Notes: generated by a model from the letters alone, not told the origin. A stretch of 64,000 nucleotides of DNA from Microbacterium marinilacus (GCF_019753765.1 NZ_JAIJZW010000002.1:382446-446445), one strand, 5' to 3'; numbered from the stretch's first letter, positions 54,487-62,228 are shown. Program-made: numbers and translations.

Positions 54487-55060
54487 CCGCCCGGATCCCT
54501 TCCCCGCGGCTCACGACGCCGCTTTCGCGTCCATCGCGGAGGCGGTCAGTCGGCTGGAGAGCGACGCGGCGCTGATCGTGATCGACGGTCAGAGCGGCGG
54601 AGGCAAGACCACGCTGGCGCGCCGCCTCGTCGACGAGTGGCCCAGGGCAGGGGAGACGCCGCAGCTGGTGGAGCTGGACTCGTTCTATCCGGGATGGGAC
54701 GGTCTCACCGAGGGCACGCGGCTGACGCACGAGTGGCTGGTGGCGCCGCACGCGGCGGGCGAGGTCGGCCGCTGGCGCCGGTTCGACTGGGACGCGCTCG
54801 TCTTCGCCGAGCGCCACGAGGTGGACCCGCAGCGCCCTCTGATCGTCGAGGGTTCCGGGGCCCTGACATCCGAGGGCGCGGTTCTGGCAGACCTGACCGT
54901 CTGGGTGGAGGCCCCGGAGGCGTCCCGCAGGCGCCGCGCGCTCGACCGCGACGGCGACGCATACGAGCCGCACTGGGAGCGTTGGGCCGCGCAGGAGCGC
55001 AGGCATCTCGCGACGCACGACCCGCGTGCGGTCGCCGAGCTGGTGGTGCGGCTGCCCTAG
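54470..55060 (+). CDS. P-loop kinase-like protein (uridine kinase type)
   Basis: 196-residue cytoplasmic NTPase. Walker A is IDGQSGGGKTTLARRL. The DSFYPGWDGL region and RRFDWDAL resemble uridine/nucleoside kinases. LIVEGSGALTSEGAVLADLT is the Walker-B-like strand. The substrate is unproven, and such small proteins are usually annotated only as ATP-binding. The GTG at 54470 lies 17 bases inside the GerW-like gene, in another frame. Confidence 0.78.
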   Translation: MPSRSSRPDPFPAAHDAAFASIAEAVSRLESDAALIVIDGQSGGGKTTLARRLVDEWPRAGETPQLVELDSFYPGWDGLTEGTRLTHEWLVAPHAAGEVGRWRRFDWDALVFAERHEVDPQRPLIVEGSGALTSEGAVLADLTVWVEAPEASRRRRALDRDGDAYEPHWERWAAQERRHLATHDPRAVAELVVRLP

Positions 55061-55548
55061 TCGGCACCGCCGCGCAGATCCGGCTCGGCGGCCTGCACGA
55101 GGACCTCCAGCCGATAGCCCAGCCAGTCGTAGACGCCGAACCGCGGGTCCTCCGGGTCGTGCTCCTCGTCGTCCTCGTGGATGCCGAGCCGAGTCGCGAC
55201 GACGAGGCGCACCGCGGCGAGCGTGCGCAGCCACGCCTCCACGCTGTCGCCTTCCAGCGACACGTCGACGCGCGCGAGCTCGTCCTGCACCCGCTCGACG
55301 CGCGACAGGTCGTCCAGCACGACCCGAGCGTCGTTCGCGCGGCGGCGCAGCAGATCCGACCGGGTGAGCGCGCGGAACTCGCGCGATGCCTCCGCGTCCT
55401 CGGGATACACATCGGGCGTCAGGCGCTCGAGCGCTGGGTCCGGCGCCGACGGCGTGCTGTCGACCAGATCGGCGAACTGACGCACGAGGTCGGCGAGATG
55501 GGTCGTCTCGATGCGCGTCAGCGACAGGACGACGGCACGCTCCGTCAT
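55057..55548 (-). CDS. DUF2017 family protein
   Basis: 163 residues, acidic, mostly helical, with LTRIETTHLADLVRQFADLV and a C-terminal RFGVYDWLGYRLEVLVQA. This is the actinobacterial DUF2017 family, which nearly always follows clpS. The role is unknown. The start overlaps the clpS stop (ATGA). It ends against the P-loop kinase gene with a 4-base convergent overlap. Confidence 0.88.
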   Translation of the reverse strand: MTERAVVLSLTRIETTHLADLVRQFADLVDSTPSAPDPALERLTPDVYPEDAEASREFRALTRSDLLRRRANDARVVLDDLSRVERVQDELARVDVSLEGDSVEAWLRTLAAVRLVVATRLGIHEDDEEHDPEDPRFGVYDWLGYRLEVLVQAAEPDLRGGAD

Positions 55549-55850
55549 GAAGCCGCCCTCCTCACCGTGGCCCAGAGGCCGTAGTCGTGCATCGCCTGGG
55601 CGTGCAGCTCCATCTGCTCGCGCGCGCCCTCGGCCACGACGGCGTGACCCTCGTGGTGCACGGCGAGCATCAGCTCCGTCGCGCGTGCGGCGCTGTAGCC
55701 GAAGTACTCGCGGAAGACGCGCGTCACATAGCTCATCAGGTTGACCGGGTCGTTCCAGACCACCGTCTGCCACGGCACGCTCGGGTCGACGCGGTCGTCC
55801 AGACGCGTGTCCTCGTCGAGATCCGGCGTCGCGATGCTCAGCGCGGTCAT
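55545..55850 (-). CDS. clpS: ATP-dependent Clp protease adaptor ClpS
   Basis: Delivers N-end-rule substrates to the Clp ATPase. 101 residues. Substrate pocket residues are in TVVWNDPVNLMSYVTRVF, and the ClpA/C contact helix is ELMLAVHHEGHAVVAEG. The start overlaps the metallopeptidase stop (ATGA). Middle gene of a three-gene coupled cluster. Confidence 0.95.
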   Translation of the reverse strand: MTALSIATPDLDEDTRLDDRVDPSVPWQTVVWNDPVNLMSYVTRVFREYFGYSAARATELMLAVHHEGHAVVAEGAREQMELHAQAMHDYGLWATVRRAAS

Positions 55851-56197
55851 GCCCATCCCAGTTCGTGCAGTCGGTCGTCGTCGATGCCGTAGAAGTGCGC
55901 GATCTCGTGCACCAGGGTCGTGTGGATCTCGTCCCGAAGCTCGTCCTCGGTCTCGCACCTGTCCAGGTGCGGCTCTCGGTAGACGATGATCCGGTCCGGC
56001 AGCTCGCCCATGCCGTATCGGTCGCGCTCGGTCAGAGCGAGCCCGTCGTAGAGCCCGAGCAGATCGAGCGAGCCGTCCTCCGGGCGATCCTCGACGACGA
56101 ACACGACGTTGTCCAGCCCGTCGACCATGTCGTCCGGCAGGGCGTCGAGCTCCTCGATCACCAAGCGCTCGAACGCGTCGGCGTCGATCTCCCTCAT
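55847..56197 (-). CDS. Metallopeptidase family protein (minimal zincin)
   Basis: 116-residue minimal metalloprotease. The zinc motif LVHEIAHFYGIDDDRLHELG gives HExxH plus a downstream Glu. The N-terminal DADAFERLVIEELDALPDD and DNVVFVVEDRPED match the family. Substrates are unknown. ATG 56197 fits the family start. A GTG at 56257 would add 20 basic residues running close to tRNA-His. It heads metallopeptidase-clpS-DUF2017. Confidence 0.88.
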   Translation of the reverse strand: MREIDADAFERLVIEELDALPDDMVDGLDNVVFVVEDRPEDGSLDLLGLYDGLALTERDRYGMGELPDRIIVYREPHLDRCETEDELRDEIHTTLVHEIAHFYGIDDDRLHELGWA

Positions 56198-56261
56198 CCG
56201 CCGACCTGCGAACGACCGCCGCGACACTCGAACCTTCGGCTCAGGATCGCTCCTCACTCAC

Positions 56262-56337
56262 TGGGGTGGCTGACGGGGCTTGAACCCGCGACCCCCGCGA
56301 CCACAACGCGGTGCTCTACCAACTGAGCTACAGCCAC
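56262..56337 (-). tRNA. tRNA-His (GTG), CCA encoded
   Basis: The minus strand folds as a cloverleaf. Acceptor arms are GTGGCTG (56337 downward) and CAGCCAC, with discriminator C and an encoded CCA (56262-56264). The D-arm is GCTC-AGTTGGTA-GAGC. The anticodon loop TTGTGGT has GTG. The T-loop is TTCAAGC. The base 5' to G1 is G, suiting the G-1 of tRNA-His. It lies between orn and the clpS cluster. Confidence 0.96.
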
Positions 56338-56377
56338 CGTGGCCCCCGATCGACTCGGGGACAACCTCTTTATTCTG

Positions 56378-57004
56378 TCACACTTCTGGTCCGAACGATG
56401 ACACCACCGAGGACGCGATCGCGCGTGCGGCGTCGCTGGTCGGCCCGGGCTCGGGCACGAAGACGGCACGGCGGTAGTACTCCAGCTCTCGGATCGACTC
56501 GAGGATGTCGGCGAGCGCCCGGTGGCCGCCGTCCTTGGCAGGCGCGTGGATGTAGGCGCGGGGGAACCAGCGACGCGAGAGCTCTTTGACGCTGGACACG
56601 TCGACGCTGCGATAGTGCAGATACGTGTCCACCGCGGGCATGTACTTCGCCAGGAACATGCGGTCCGTGCCGATCGTGTTCCCGGCCAGGGGCGCCTTGC
56701 GCGCCTGGGGGGCGAGCCGCTTGATGTACTCCAGCGACAGCCGCTCGGCCTCCGCCAGGGAGACGCCGCCGTCGAGCTCGTCGAGCAGCCCCGACTTGCG
56801 ATGCATCTCCGTCACGAACTCGCCCATGTTTTCCGTGGCCGCCTGCGACGGCTTGATGACGACCTGGAACCCCGGGTCCAGGATCCGCAGCTCGAAGTCG
56901 GTCACGACGATCGCGATCTCGACCAGCTCGTCGACCGAGAGGTCGAGGCCCGTCATCTCGCAGTCGATCCAGACGAGCCGGTCGTTCTCGGAGGCGCCTA
57001 CCAT
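56378..57004 (-). CDS. orn: Oligoribonuclease
   Basis: DEDDh 3'-5' exonuclease that degrades 2-5-nucleotide RNAs and pGpG. 208 residues. Exo I is VWIDCEMTGLD, the middle acidic residues are in PLAGNTIGTDRMFL, and the C-terminal Exo III is GGHRALADILESI. The last 30 residues are a non-conserved tail. The ATG is six bases after TAGGCT. The orn and tRNA-His adjacency is common in actinobacteria. Confidence 0.96.
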   Translation of the reverse strand: MVGASENDRLVWIDCEMTGLDLSVDELVEIAIVVTDFELRILDPGFQVVIKPSQAATENMGEFVTEMHRKSGLLDELDGGVSLAEAERLSLEYIKRLAPQARKAPLAGNTIGTDRMFLAKYMPAVDTYLHYRSVDVSSVKELSRRWFPRAYIHAPAKDGGHRALADILESIRELEYYRRAVFVPEPGPTSDAARAIASSVVSSFGPEV

Positions 57005-57010
57005 GCCCCC

Positions 57011-57016
57011 AGCCTA
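57011..57016 (-). promoter_or_regulatory. TAGGCT -10, leaderless orn
   Basis: Minus-strand TAGGCT, six bases (GGGGGC), then ATG 57004. Confidence 0.6.
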
Positions 57017-57077
57017 TCGACGCTCGGCGACGGGCCTGACGCGGAGGGGCCTGCCCGGAGCGGTACCGTATAGGGAG

Positions 57078-57150
57078 GCCCCCTTAGCTCAGTGGACAGA
57101 GCAGCAAGCTTCTACCTTGTCGGTCGAGGGTTCGAATCCTTCAGGGGGCG
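57078..57150 (+). tRNA. tRNA-Arg (TCT)
   Basis: Acceptor GCCCCCT (57078-57084) with AGGGGGC (57143-57149) and discriminator G57150. The D-arm is GCTC/GAGC. The anticodon stem GCAAG/CTTGT encloses loop CTTCTAC with TCT. The T-arm has TTCGAAT. CCA is not encoded. Decodes AGA, a rare codon in GC-rich genomes. The 3' end is overlapped antisense by the end of the HNH gene. Confidence 0.96.
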
Positions 57151-57635
57151 CTCTCGGGGTCGCGGTCCCGGTCTGCCGTCTTCTCCCGACGTCGCGCGCG
57201 CCACTCCCTCGTGTACTGCCTGCGACGCTCGCGGCACGCGTCGCAGCGACAGTTGTGGCGCCCCTTGGCGCCGCCGCCATGAGGGACGACGCGCCGCTGC
57301 GGCTCGAGGTCCGGGGAGGCGATCTCGTCACCGCGGACGAGGAGGTGTTTCCGGAACCCGCCACGTGCCGCTCCTCGTCGGCGGTGGCAGTTCGCGCACA
57401 CCACCTCGCACTTGGCGATCTCCGCCTCGATCGCCTTCCAGGAGCGCGTGGAGCCGCCGACGCCGCGGGCGATGTCGAACAGCTTCTCCTTTCCCGGGAG
57501 GTGGTCGAACTCGAGCACGACGATGTCGGCCTCTCCGCAGTCCACGCACGGGTGTCGCTCGAGATGGGCGACGACGCGGAGGAAGTTGCGATGGCGGTGC
57601 CGAGCCTGAAGCTCGTAGAGGCGGGCGCGATCCAT
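57141..57635 (-). CDS. HNH endonuclease-like protein
   Basis: 164 residues. The HNH core is LEFDHLPGKEKLF followed by CEVVCANCHRRR, framed by zinc-binding CVDCG and CxxC pairs. A third Cys cluster, HNCRCDACRERRR, lies near the basic C-terminus. Probably a small DNA nuclease of unknown role. ATG 57635 is preferred. An in-frame ATG at 57665 lies inside a direct repeat. Its final 10 bases run antisense through the tRNA-Arg 3' end. No integrase or phage gene adjoins it. Confidence 0.82.
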   Translation of the reverse strand: MDRARLYELQARHRHRNFLRVVAHLERHPCVDCGEADIVVLEFDHLPGKEKLFDIARGVGGSTRSWKAIEAEIAKCEVVCANCHRRRGAARGGFRKHLLVRGDEIASPDLEPQRRVVPHGGGAKGRHNCRCDACRERRRQYTREWRARRREKTADRDRDPESAP

Positions 57636-57638
57636 GCC

Positions 57639-57666
57639 CACGACATTAGAACATATGTACGACATT
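57639..57666. repeat. Direct repeat flanking ACATATGT upstream of HNH gene
   Basis: ACGACATT occurs at 57640-57647 and 57659-57666, on either side of ACATATGT (57651-57658). Possible operator or promoter element of the HNH gene. Confidence 0.35.
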
Positions 57667-57740
57667 GCGGATCGTGGTCTGGAGGGCTTCCCGAGGGGCG
57701 GGACCCGGCGTAGCCTCGCTGGCGACGAAGGGAGTCGACG

Positions 57741-57953
57741 ATGACGACGACGCACGCACGACGTCTGTACGTGGCCTACGGTCCGGCGGGGGCGGTGGGG
57801 ATCGTCCGGGAGGTCGAGGACGGACGGTTCGCCGTCACGATGGCCGGCGCCGATGCGCCCGTGGGGGAGTATGCAGGCCTGGACGTCGCGAAGAACGCCC
57901 TCGTCTCGCACCTCAGGCCGGGGTCGGGGCGACCGGAATTCCGGCAGCACTGA
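57741..57953 (+). CDS. Small conserved hypothetical protein
   Basis: 70 residues: RRLYVAYGPAGAVGIVREVE, then GRFAVTMAGADAPVGEYAGL. No domain is recognised and no membrane segment is visible. GGGAG lies upstream of the ATG. Its 3' end overlaps the YczE-like gene by 41 bases in convergent orientation, which is unusual in this window. Confidence 0.6.
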   Translation: MTTTHARRLYVAYGPAGAVGIVREVEDGRFAVTMAGADAPVGEYAGLDVAKNALVSHLRPGSGRPEFRQH

Positions 57954-58551
57954 CCTCCCGCGTGCGCCGCGTGTCGAGCAGTCTCAGGGCGACATCGGCG
58001 CAGGGGCCGATGAGTAGGGCGTAGACGACCGTCCCGAGCCCGACGGTGCCGCCGAGCAGCCAGCCGAGCCCCAGCACCGTGAGCTCCACTGTGACCCGTG
58101 CGCGCCAGACGGGCCATCCCGCCCGGCGATGCAGGCCCGTCATCAGGCCGTCGCGCGGGCCCGGGCCGAAGCGCGCTCCGACATAGAGCCCCGTCGCGAG
58201 GCCGACCAGGGCGATGCCGCCGAGCAGCAGGGCGATGCGCGCGGGCAGCGCATCGATCGGCGGGATCAGGTCGAGGGTGACCTGGATGGCGGGGCCGACG
58301 ACGAGGATGTTCAGCACGGTGCCGATGCCCGGGCGCTCGCGCAGGGGGATCCATGCGAGCAGCACCAGCGCTCCGAGCAGCGTGACGACCCATCCGACGC
58401 CGAGCCCGGTGTGGAAGGAGAGCCCTTCGGCGAGCACCGTCCACGGGTCGAGCCCGAGGCCGGCCTCGACCGTCAGTGCGACGCCGACGCCATAGAGCGG
58501 CAGACCGACGGACAGCTGGGCGATGCGGCGCGTGAGCGAGGCGTGGAACAT
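57913..58551 (-). CDS. YczE-family membrane protein
   Basis: 212 residues with about five hydrophobic segments. The N-terminal LPLYGVGVALTVEAGLGLDP and later ATGLYVGARFGPGPRDGLMT with a Gly-rich GLGWLLGGTVGLGTVVY are the YczE/YitT-like pattern. The function is unknown. It is divergent from a MocR-type regulator, the known YczR/YczE pairing. ATG 58551 was chosen because an upstream ATG at 58578 lies inside the operator dyad. Confidence 0.85.
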   Translation of the reverse strand: MFHASLTRRIAQLSVGLPLYGVGVALTVEAGLGLDPWTVLAEGLSFHTGLGVGWVVTLLGALVLLAWIPLRERPGIGTVLNILVVGPAIQVTLDLIPPIDALPARIALLLGGIALVGLATGLYVGARFGPGPRDGLMTGLHRRAGWPVWRARVTVELTVLGLGWLLGGTVGLGTVVYALLIGPCADVALRLLDTRRTREVSAAGIPVAPTPA

Positions 58552-58567
58552 GGCTCCAGTCCAGCCA

Positions 58568-58598
58568 GAGATTGGCATTTGGTAAAGATGCCAATCTC
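58568..58598. promoter_or_regulatory. 11-bp inverted repeat, candidate MocR operator
   Basis: GAGATTGGCAT (58568-58578), nine bases, ATGCCAATCTC (58588-58598), perfect. It overlaps the -35 region (TTGGTA 58579-58584) of the regulator and faces the yczE promoter. Confidence 0.65.
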
Positions 58599-58600
58599 GC

Positions 58601-58606
58601 TAATGT
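58601..58606 (+). promoter_or_regulatory. TAATGT -10, leaderless mocR-like gene
   Basis: TTGGTA, 16 bases, TAATGT, six bases (GGATAC), then ATG 58613. On the other strand, TGGACT (58563-58558) plus six bases precedes the yczE ATG. Confidence 0.6.
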
Positions 58607-58612
58607 GGATAC

Positions 58613-60046
58613 ATGGCAGATTCTCGACTGTCCGCTCGTGCGCTCGACGCGCTGCTCGGCCCCTGGCGGACGAGAGAGCCCGCGTACGAGGCGCTGGCCG
58701 ACGCGATCCGTCTCCTGTGCCTGGACAACCGCATCGCCCCGCAGACGGCGCTGCCGGCGGAACGCGAGCTCGCCGCGCGTCTCGGGGTGAGCCGCACCAC
58801 GGTCGCGGCCGCCTACCGCAGCCTGCGAGCCAGTCGTCACATCGAGAGCGTCCGCGGATCCGGCAGCATCACCCGCCCGCTCGGGCGGCGCGATCTCGGG
58901 CGCGTGGCGGCCGATGCCGAGTCCACCGACCTGCAGCAGGCGAGCCCCGCCGCGTGGCCGGGGCTGGCGGCGGTGTACGCGGAGGTGGCGGGGGACGCCC
59001 CCTCGGTGATGGCGAGGCCCGGCTACGACGTGACAGGTCGTCGGGGCCTGCGCGAGCAGATCGCGCGTCGCTACACCGAGCGCGGGCTGCCGACGGAGCC
59101 GTCCCAGGTGATGGTGACGAACGGCGCGCAGAGCGCGATCTCCCTGCTCGCCCTCCTGCTGGTGTCGCGCGGCGATCGCGTGCTGCTCGAGACCCCCACC
59201 TACCCGCACGCCGCCGAGGTGTTCGCCCGTCAGGGCGCGCGACTCGTCGGGGTGCCGGTGATCGTGGGAGCGGGGTGGGACCTCGAACGCGCGGAGCACG
59301 CGATCCTCCGTTCCCGACCCGGCGTCGTCTACCTGATGCCGGACTTCCACAACCCGACCGGGGAGTCGATGGCACCGGAAGCGCGCGTGCGGGTGGCCGA
59401 GCTGGCCCGCTCTGTGGGCGCGCTCGTCATCGTCGACGAGACGACCGCGGAGCTGGGCGTCGAGCACGTGTCGTCGCCCGTGCCGTTCGCGGCAGCCGCC
59501 GGCGCAGACGGCGTCGTCACACTCGGCTCACTCGGGAAGACGGTATGGGGAGGGCTGCGGATCGGCTGGATCCGGGCCGACGTCGACCTGGTCCGTCGCC
59601 TCACGGCCGCGCGGCCGACGACCGACCTCGGCACACCGGAGTTCGAGCAGGCCGTCGCCGAACGTCTGATGCCCGTCATGCCCGAGGTGCTGCGTCAGCG
59701 CGCGGAGCTGCTGCGCGCGGGCCGCGACGCGATCGTCGACGTCCTGCGGCGCGACCTGCCCGAGTGGGACGTGCCGCACGTCTCGGGCGGAGTGTCCCTC
59801 TGGGTCGGTCTCGGCGCGCCCCGCAGCTCGGCGCTGACCCTCGCCGCGCGCCGGCGGGGGCTGCTGCTGTCGGCGGGACCCCGCTTCTCGGTCGGCGGCG
59901 GGCACGAGCGCCATCTCCGAGTGCCGTTCACGGCACCCGCGCCGGTGCTGTCGCAGGCGGCCCAACTGCTCGTCCAGGCATGGCACGACGTCGCCGACCT
60001 GCGGTTCGACGCGGGCGAGACGGCGCCGCTGGACGCCGTGGTCTGA
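58613..60046 (+). CDS. MocR-type (GntR/aminotransferase) regulator, YczR-like
   Basis: 477 residues. The GntR winged helix (about 20-85) reads ALPAERELAARLGVSRTTVA. A fold-type-I aminotransferase domain follows, with the YLMPDFHNPTGESMAP loop and the PLP-lysine in TLGSLGKTVWGGLRIGW. MocR proteins sense PLP or PLP-adducts. Divergent from yczE with an 11-bp dyad between, it should regulate that membrane gene and itself. Confidence 0.93.
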   Translation: MADSRLSARALDALLGPWRTREPAYEALADAIRLLCLDNRIAPQTALPAERELAARLGVSRTTVAAAYRSLRASRHIESVRGSGSITRPLGRRDLGRVAADAESTDLQQASPAAWPGLAAVYAEVAGDAPSVMARPGYDVTGRRGLREQIARRYTERGLPTEPSQVMVTNGAQSAISLLALLLVSRGDRVLLETPTYPHAAEVFARQGARLVGVPVIVGAGWDLERAEHAILRSRPGVVYLMPDFHNPTGESMAPEARVRVAELARSVGALVIVDETTAELGVEHVSSPVPFAAAAGADGVVTLGSLGKTVWGGLRIGWIRADVDLVRRLTAARPTTDLGTPEFEQAVAERLMPVMPEVLRQRAELLRAGRDAIVDVLRRDLPEWDVPHVSGGVSLWVGLGAPRSSALTLAARRRGLLLSAGPRFSVGGGHERHLRVPFTAPAPVLSQAAQLLVQAWHDVADLRFDAGETAPLDAVV

Positions 60047-60052
60047 CCGTCG

Positions 60053-60328
60053 TCAGGAGCGGAGGCTCGCGACCGCCTCGTCCGCGCCCCAGAACTCGCC
60101 GACCTCGACGAAGCGGCCCGCCGCGCCGCCCGGACGGGGCGGAAGCTGCAGGCGCTCCGCACGGAAGCGGACGCCGAGCGGATGATCGACCTGCCGGAGG
60201 TGCCCGATGACGCGATCGTCCGGCGCGACGACCCGCCACAGAGCGGCGCCGGCGCGTGCCAGCCTCTCGCGCCCGCGGAGGGCTGGGGCGGCGACGGGAA
60301 CGTCGGGGGCGAATGCGGTGTTGTCCAT
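60053..60328 (-). CDS. Small hypothetical protein
   Basis: 91 residues, no recognised domain: LARAGAALWRVVAPDDRVIG, then HLRQVDHPLGVRFRAERL and GRFVEVGEFWGADEAVASL. AGGAG precedes the ATG at 60328 at good spacing, which supports it being real. It lies convergent to the MocR gene and divergent from msrA. Confidence 0.6.
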   Translation of the reverse strand: MDNTAFAPDVPVAAPALRGRERLARAGAALWRVVAPDDRVIGHLRQVDHPLGVRFRAERLQLPPRPGGAAGRFVEVGEFWGADEAVASLRS

Positions 60329-60458
60329 GAGGGCTCCTCTCTGCGAACGACGATAGGAGGGGCCACCGACATCCAGTGCGCCGCCGACGGACGTCACGGA
60401 GCGGCGTACGGTTGATGCGAGCGAGCAGCTGCCGCGGAAGCGGCGAGAGGAGTACGAC

Positions 60459-61001
60459 ATGCAGACCTTCGTCCTGGCCGGTGGATGCTTCTGGTGCCTG
60501 GATGCGGCCTACCGGGCGCTGCAGGGAGTGGAGAGCGTCGTCTCCGGCTACACCGGCGGCACGACGCCGGATCCCGACTACGAGCTCGTCTGCACCGGTG
60601 CGACCGGGCATGCCGAGGCGGTGAAGATCACGTTCGACCCCGAGCGGATCCCCGCGGACGTGATCCTGGACGCCTTCTTCACCATGCACGACCCGCGTCA
60701 GCTCAACCACCAGGGGGCAGACCGCGGCACGCAGTACCGATCGGCGATGTTCCCCGCGGACGACGCTCAGCGGGAGCTCTTCGAGGCGGCACGCACGCGG
60801 GCGTCGGACATCTGGGACGCGCCGATCGGGGACGCGGAGGGGACGATCGTCACGACGATCGAGCCGCTCGGGGTCTTCTACGACGCGGAGGACTACCACC
60901 AGGACTTCTTCGCGAAGAACCCCACGCAGGGGTACTGCCTCGCGGTGGCGGCGCCGAAGGTGAACAAGGTCCGCGCACGGTTCGCGCAGTTCGCCGCCTG
61001 A
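60459..61001 (+). CDS. msrA: Peptide-methionine (S)-S-oxide reductase
   Basis: Repairs oxidised methionine. 180 residues. The active site is GGCFWCLDAA with the catalytic Cys10, the substrate region reads SGYTGGTTPDPDYELVCTG, and the recycling Cys is in TQGYCLAVAAPK. GAGAGGAG lies upstream of the ATG. Followed by a hairpin terminator. Confidence 0.95.
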   Translation: MQTFVLAGGCFWCLDAAYRALQGVESVVSGYTGGTTPDPDYELVCTGATGHAEAVKITFDPERIPADVILDAFFTMHDPRQLNHQGADRGTQYRSAMFPADDAQRELFEAARTRASDIWDAPIGDAEGTIVTTIEPLGVFYDAEDYHQDFFAKNPTQGYCLAVAAPKVNKVRARFAQFAA

Positions 61002-61025
61002 CGGCCTCTCGTCCACAGCCCTGAC

Positions 61026-61058
61026 GATCGCCCCCGTTCTTCGACGGACGGGGCGATC
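61026..61058 (+). terminator. Hairpin terminator after msrA
   Basis: GATCGCCCC (61026-61034) pairs with GGGGCGATC (61050-61058). Two further pairs follow after a bulged C. It starts 25 bases past the msrA stop. Confidence 0.6.
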
Positions 61059-61159
61059 CGTTCTGCCGCCCCGCGGCGCCGGGCACAGTCGTGTCGAGGC
61101 CGCGCGCCCCGGGGCGCGGTCGCAGCCGGGGGTGGTCTCCGGCTGCGGAAGGGACGACC

Positions 61160-61636
61160 ATGAGCGACATCATCACGATCACCGGCAACATCGCGACCGA
61201 GCCCACGAGGAGCGCGCTGCCGAACGGCGTGCCGGTCACGCGGTTCCGCCTCGCGAGCGCGCAACGCAGGTACGACCGCGAGGCGGGGGCCTGGGTCGAC
61301 GGCTCCACCAACTGGTACAGCGTCTCGGCGTACCGCGCGCTGGCGGACAACGCCGGGGCGTCCCTGAACAAAGGGGAGCGGGTGGTCGTCACCGGCCGCC
61401 TCCGTCTGCGGGCGTGGGAGAGCGATGGGCGTAAGGGAATGGAGGCCGAGATCGACGCGGACGCGCTCGGGCACGACCTCCGCTTCGGCACGACGTCGTT
61501 CCGGAGGTCGGGGCAGCGCGCGACCGTCGGCGAGACGGCCGCGGACGGGTGGGCGGTGCCGGGTGAGCAGCCCGGCGACGACGAGCCCGCGCCGGAGCCC
61601 AGCGAGCGGACCGAGCAGGCCGAGACGCCGTTCTAG
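61160..61636 (+). CDS. ssb: Single-stranded DNA-binding protein
   Basis: OB-fold protein of 158 residues: ITITGNIATEPTRSALPNG, VTRFRLASAQRRYDREAGAW, TNWYSVSAYRALADN and KGERVVVTGRLRLRAW. The acidic C-terminus ends EQAETPF, close to the partner-binding DDxPF tail. Not linked to rpsF/rpsR, so it may be a second SSB paralogue. The stop TAG is part of the next promoter. Confidence 0.92.
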   Translation: MSDIITITGNIATEPTRSALPNGVPVTRFRLASAQRRYDREAGAWVDGSTNWYSVSAYRALADNAGASLNKGERVVVTGRLRLRAWESDGRKGMEAEIDADALGHDLRFGTTSFRRSGQRATVGETAADGWAVPGEQPGDDEPAPEPSERTEQAETPF

Positions 61637-61639
61637 ACT
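61634..61639 (+). promoter_or_regulatory. TAGACT -10 built on the ssb stop codon
   Basis: TAGACT, six bases (CGGCGC), then GTG 61646. Its TAG is the ssb stop. Confidence 0.55.
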
Positions 61640-61645
61640 CGGCGC

Positions 61646-62188
61646 GTGACCATGCGCCGCGCCGTTGGACGGGCCCCTGGCCCGCGAAGGACGTGCTCGC
61701 CGGCCGCCACGCGCGCGCTCGCCCTCGTCGTCGTGATCGGTGCGGCGGTGACGTCGGTCTCATGCGCCCCCACGGCTCCCCCGGCGCCGGGCGCCTCGCC
61801 GTCGCCCTCGGTGAGCGCCTCGGCGACGAGCGAGCCGGCCGCTCCCGAGGCGCCGGCGCTGGTGCCGGAGGGCACGGCCGATGACAATCTGCCGTACTTC
61901 TCCGCGATCGTCGATGAGGTGTGGGGCTCCGACCGGCGAGGAGAGGGCCGTGCGTACGTGGATGCGCTCGTCGAGGCCGGCTTCGACCGGGTCGCCATGC
62001 AGGTGACGGAGGACCTCACCACCGTGGGCAACCCGGCGGAGTCGATGCAGTTCTCGGTGCGCTGGGACGATCAGTGCCTGATCGGCCAGGTCGGCCCGGA
62101 CGTCGGGGAGACGGTCGCACGCGTGCTGCCCGCCCTGGAAGACGGCACCGTGTGCCTGCTCGGCGACACCCGTCCGATCGACTGGTGA
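61646..62188 (+). CDS. Putative exported protein (DUF6993-like)
   Basis: 180 residues. A basic start is followed by a hydrophobic export segment (ATRALALVVVIGAAVTSVSC). Its Cys could be a weak lipobox (SVS-C). A Pro/Ala/Ser linker comes next, then a domain of about 100 residues with YVDALVEAGFDRVAMQV, MQFSVRWDDQCLIGQVG and two Cys. It resembles small actinobacterial lipoproteins that I recall as DUF6993. Function unknown. Confidence 0.75.
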   Translation: MTMRRAVGRAPGPRRTCSPAATRALALVVVIGAAVTSVSCAPTAPPAPGASPSPSVSASATSEPAAPEAPALVPEGTADDNLPYFSAIVDEVWGSDRRGEGRAYVDALVEAGFDRVAMQVTEDLTTVGNPAESMQFSVRWDDQCLIGQVGPDVGETVARVLPALEDGTVCLLGDTRPIDW

Positions 62189-62222
62189 CCGGAACGCCCC
62201 GTGACGTGAGGCGATCCCGTCC

Positions 62223-62228
62223 TAGACT
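62223..62228 (+). promoter_or_regulatory. TAGACT -10 before ettA
   Basis: TAGACT ends 8 bases before ATG 62237. No Shine-Dalgarno. Confidence 0.5.

Noticed and set aside
57141..57950. Longer HNH frame starting near 57950
   Set aside because: The extra N-terminus runs antisense over the 70-residue gene, lacks conserved features, and no promoter fits. ATG 57635 is better.
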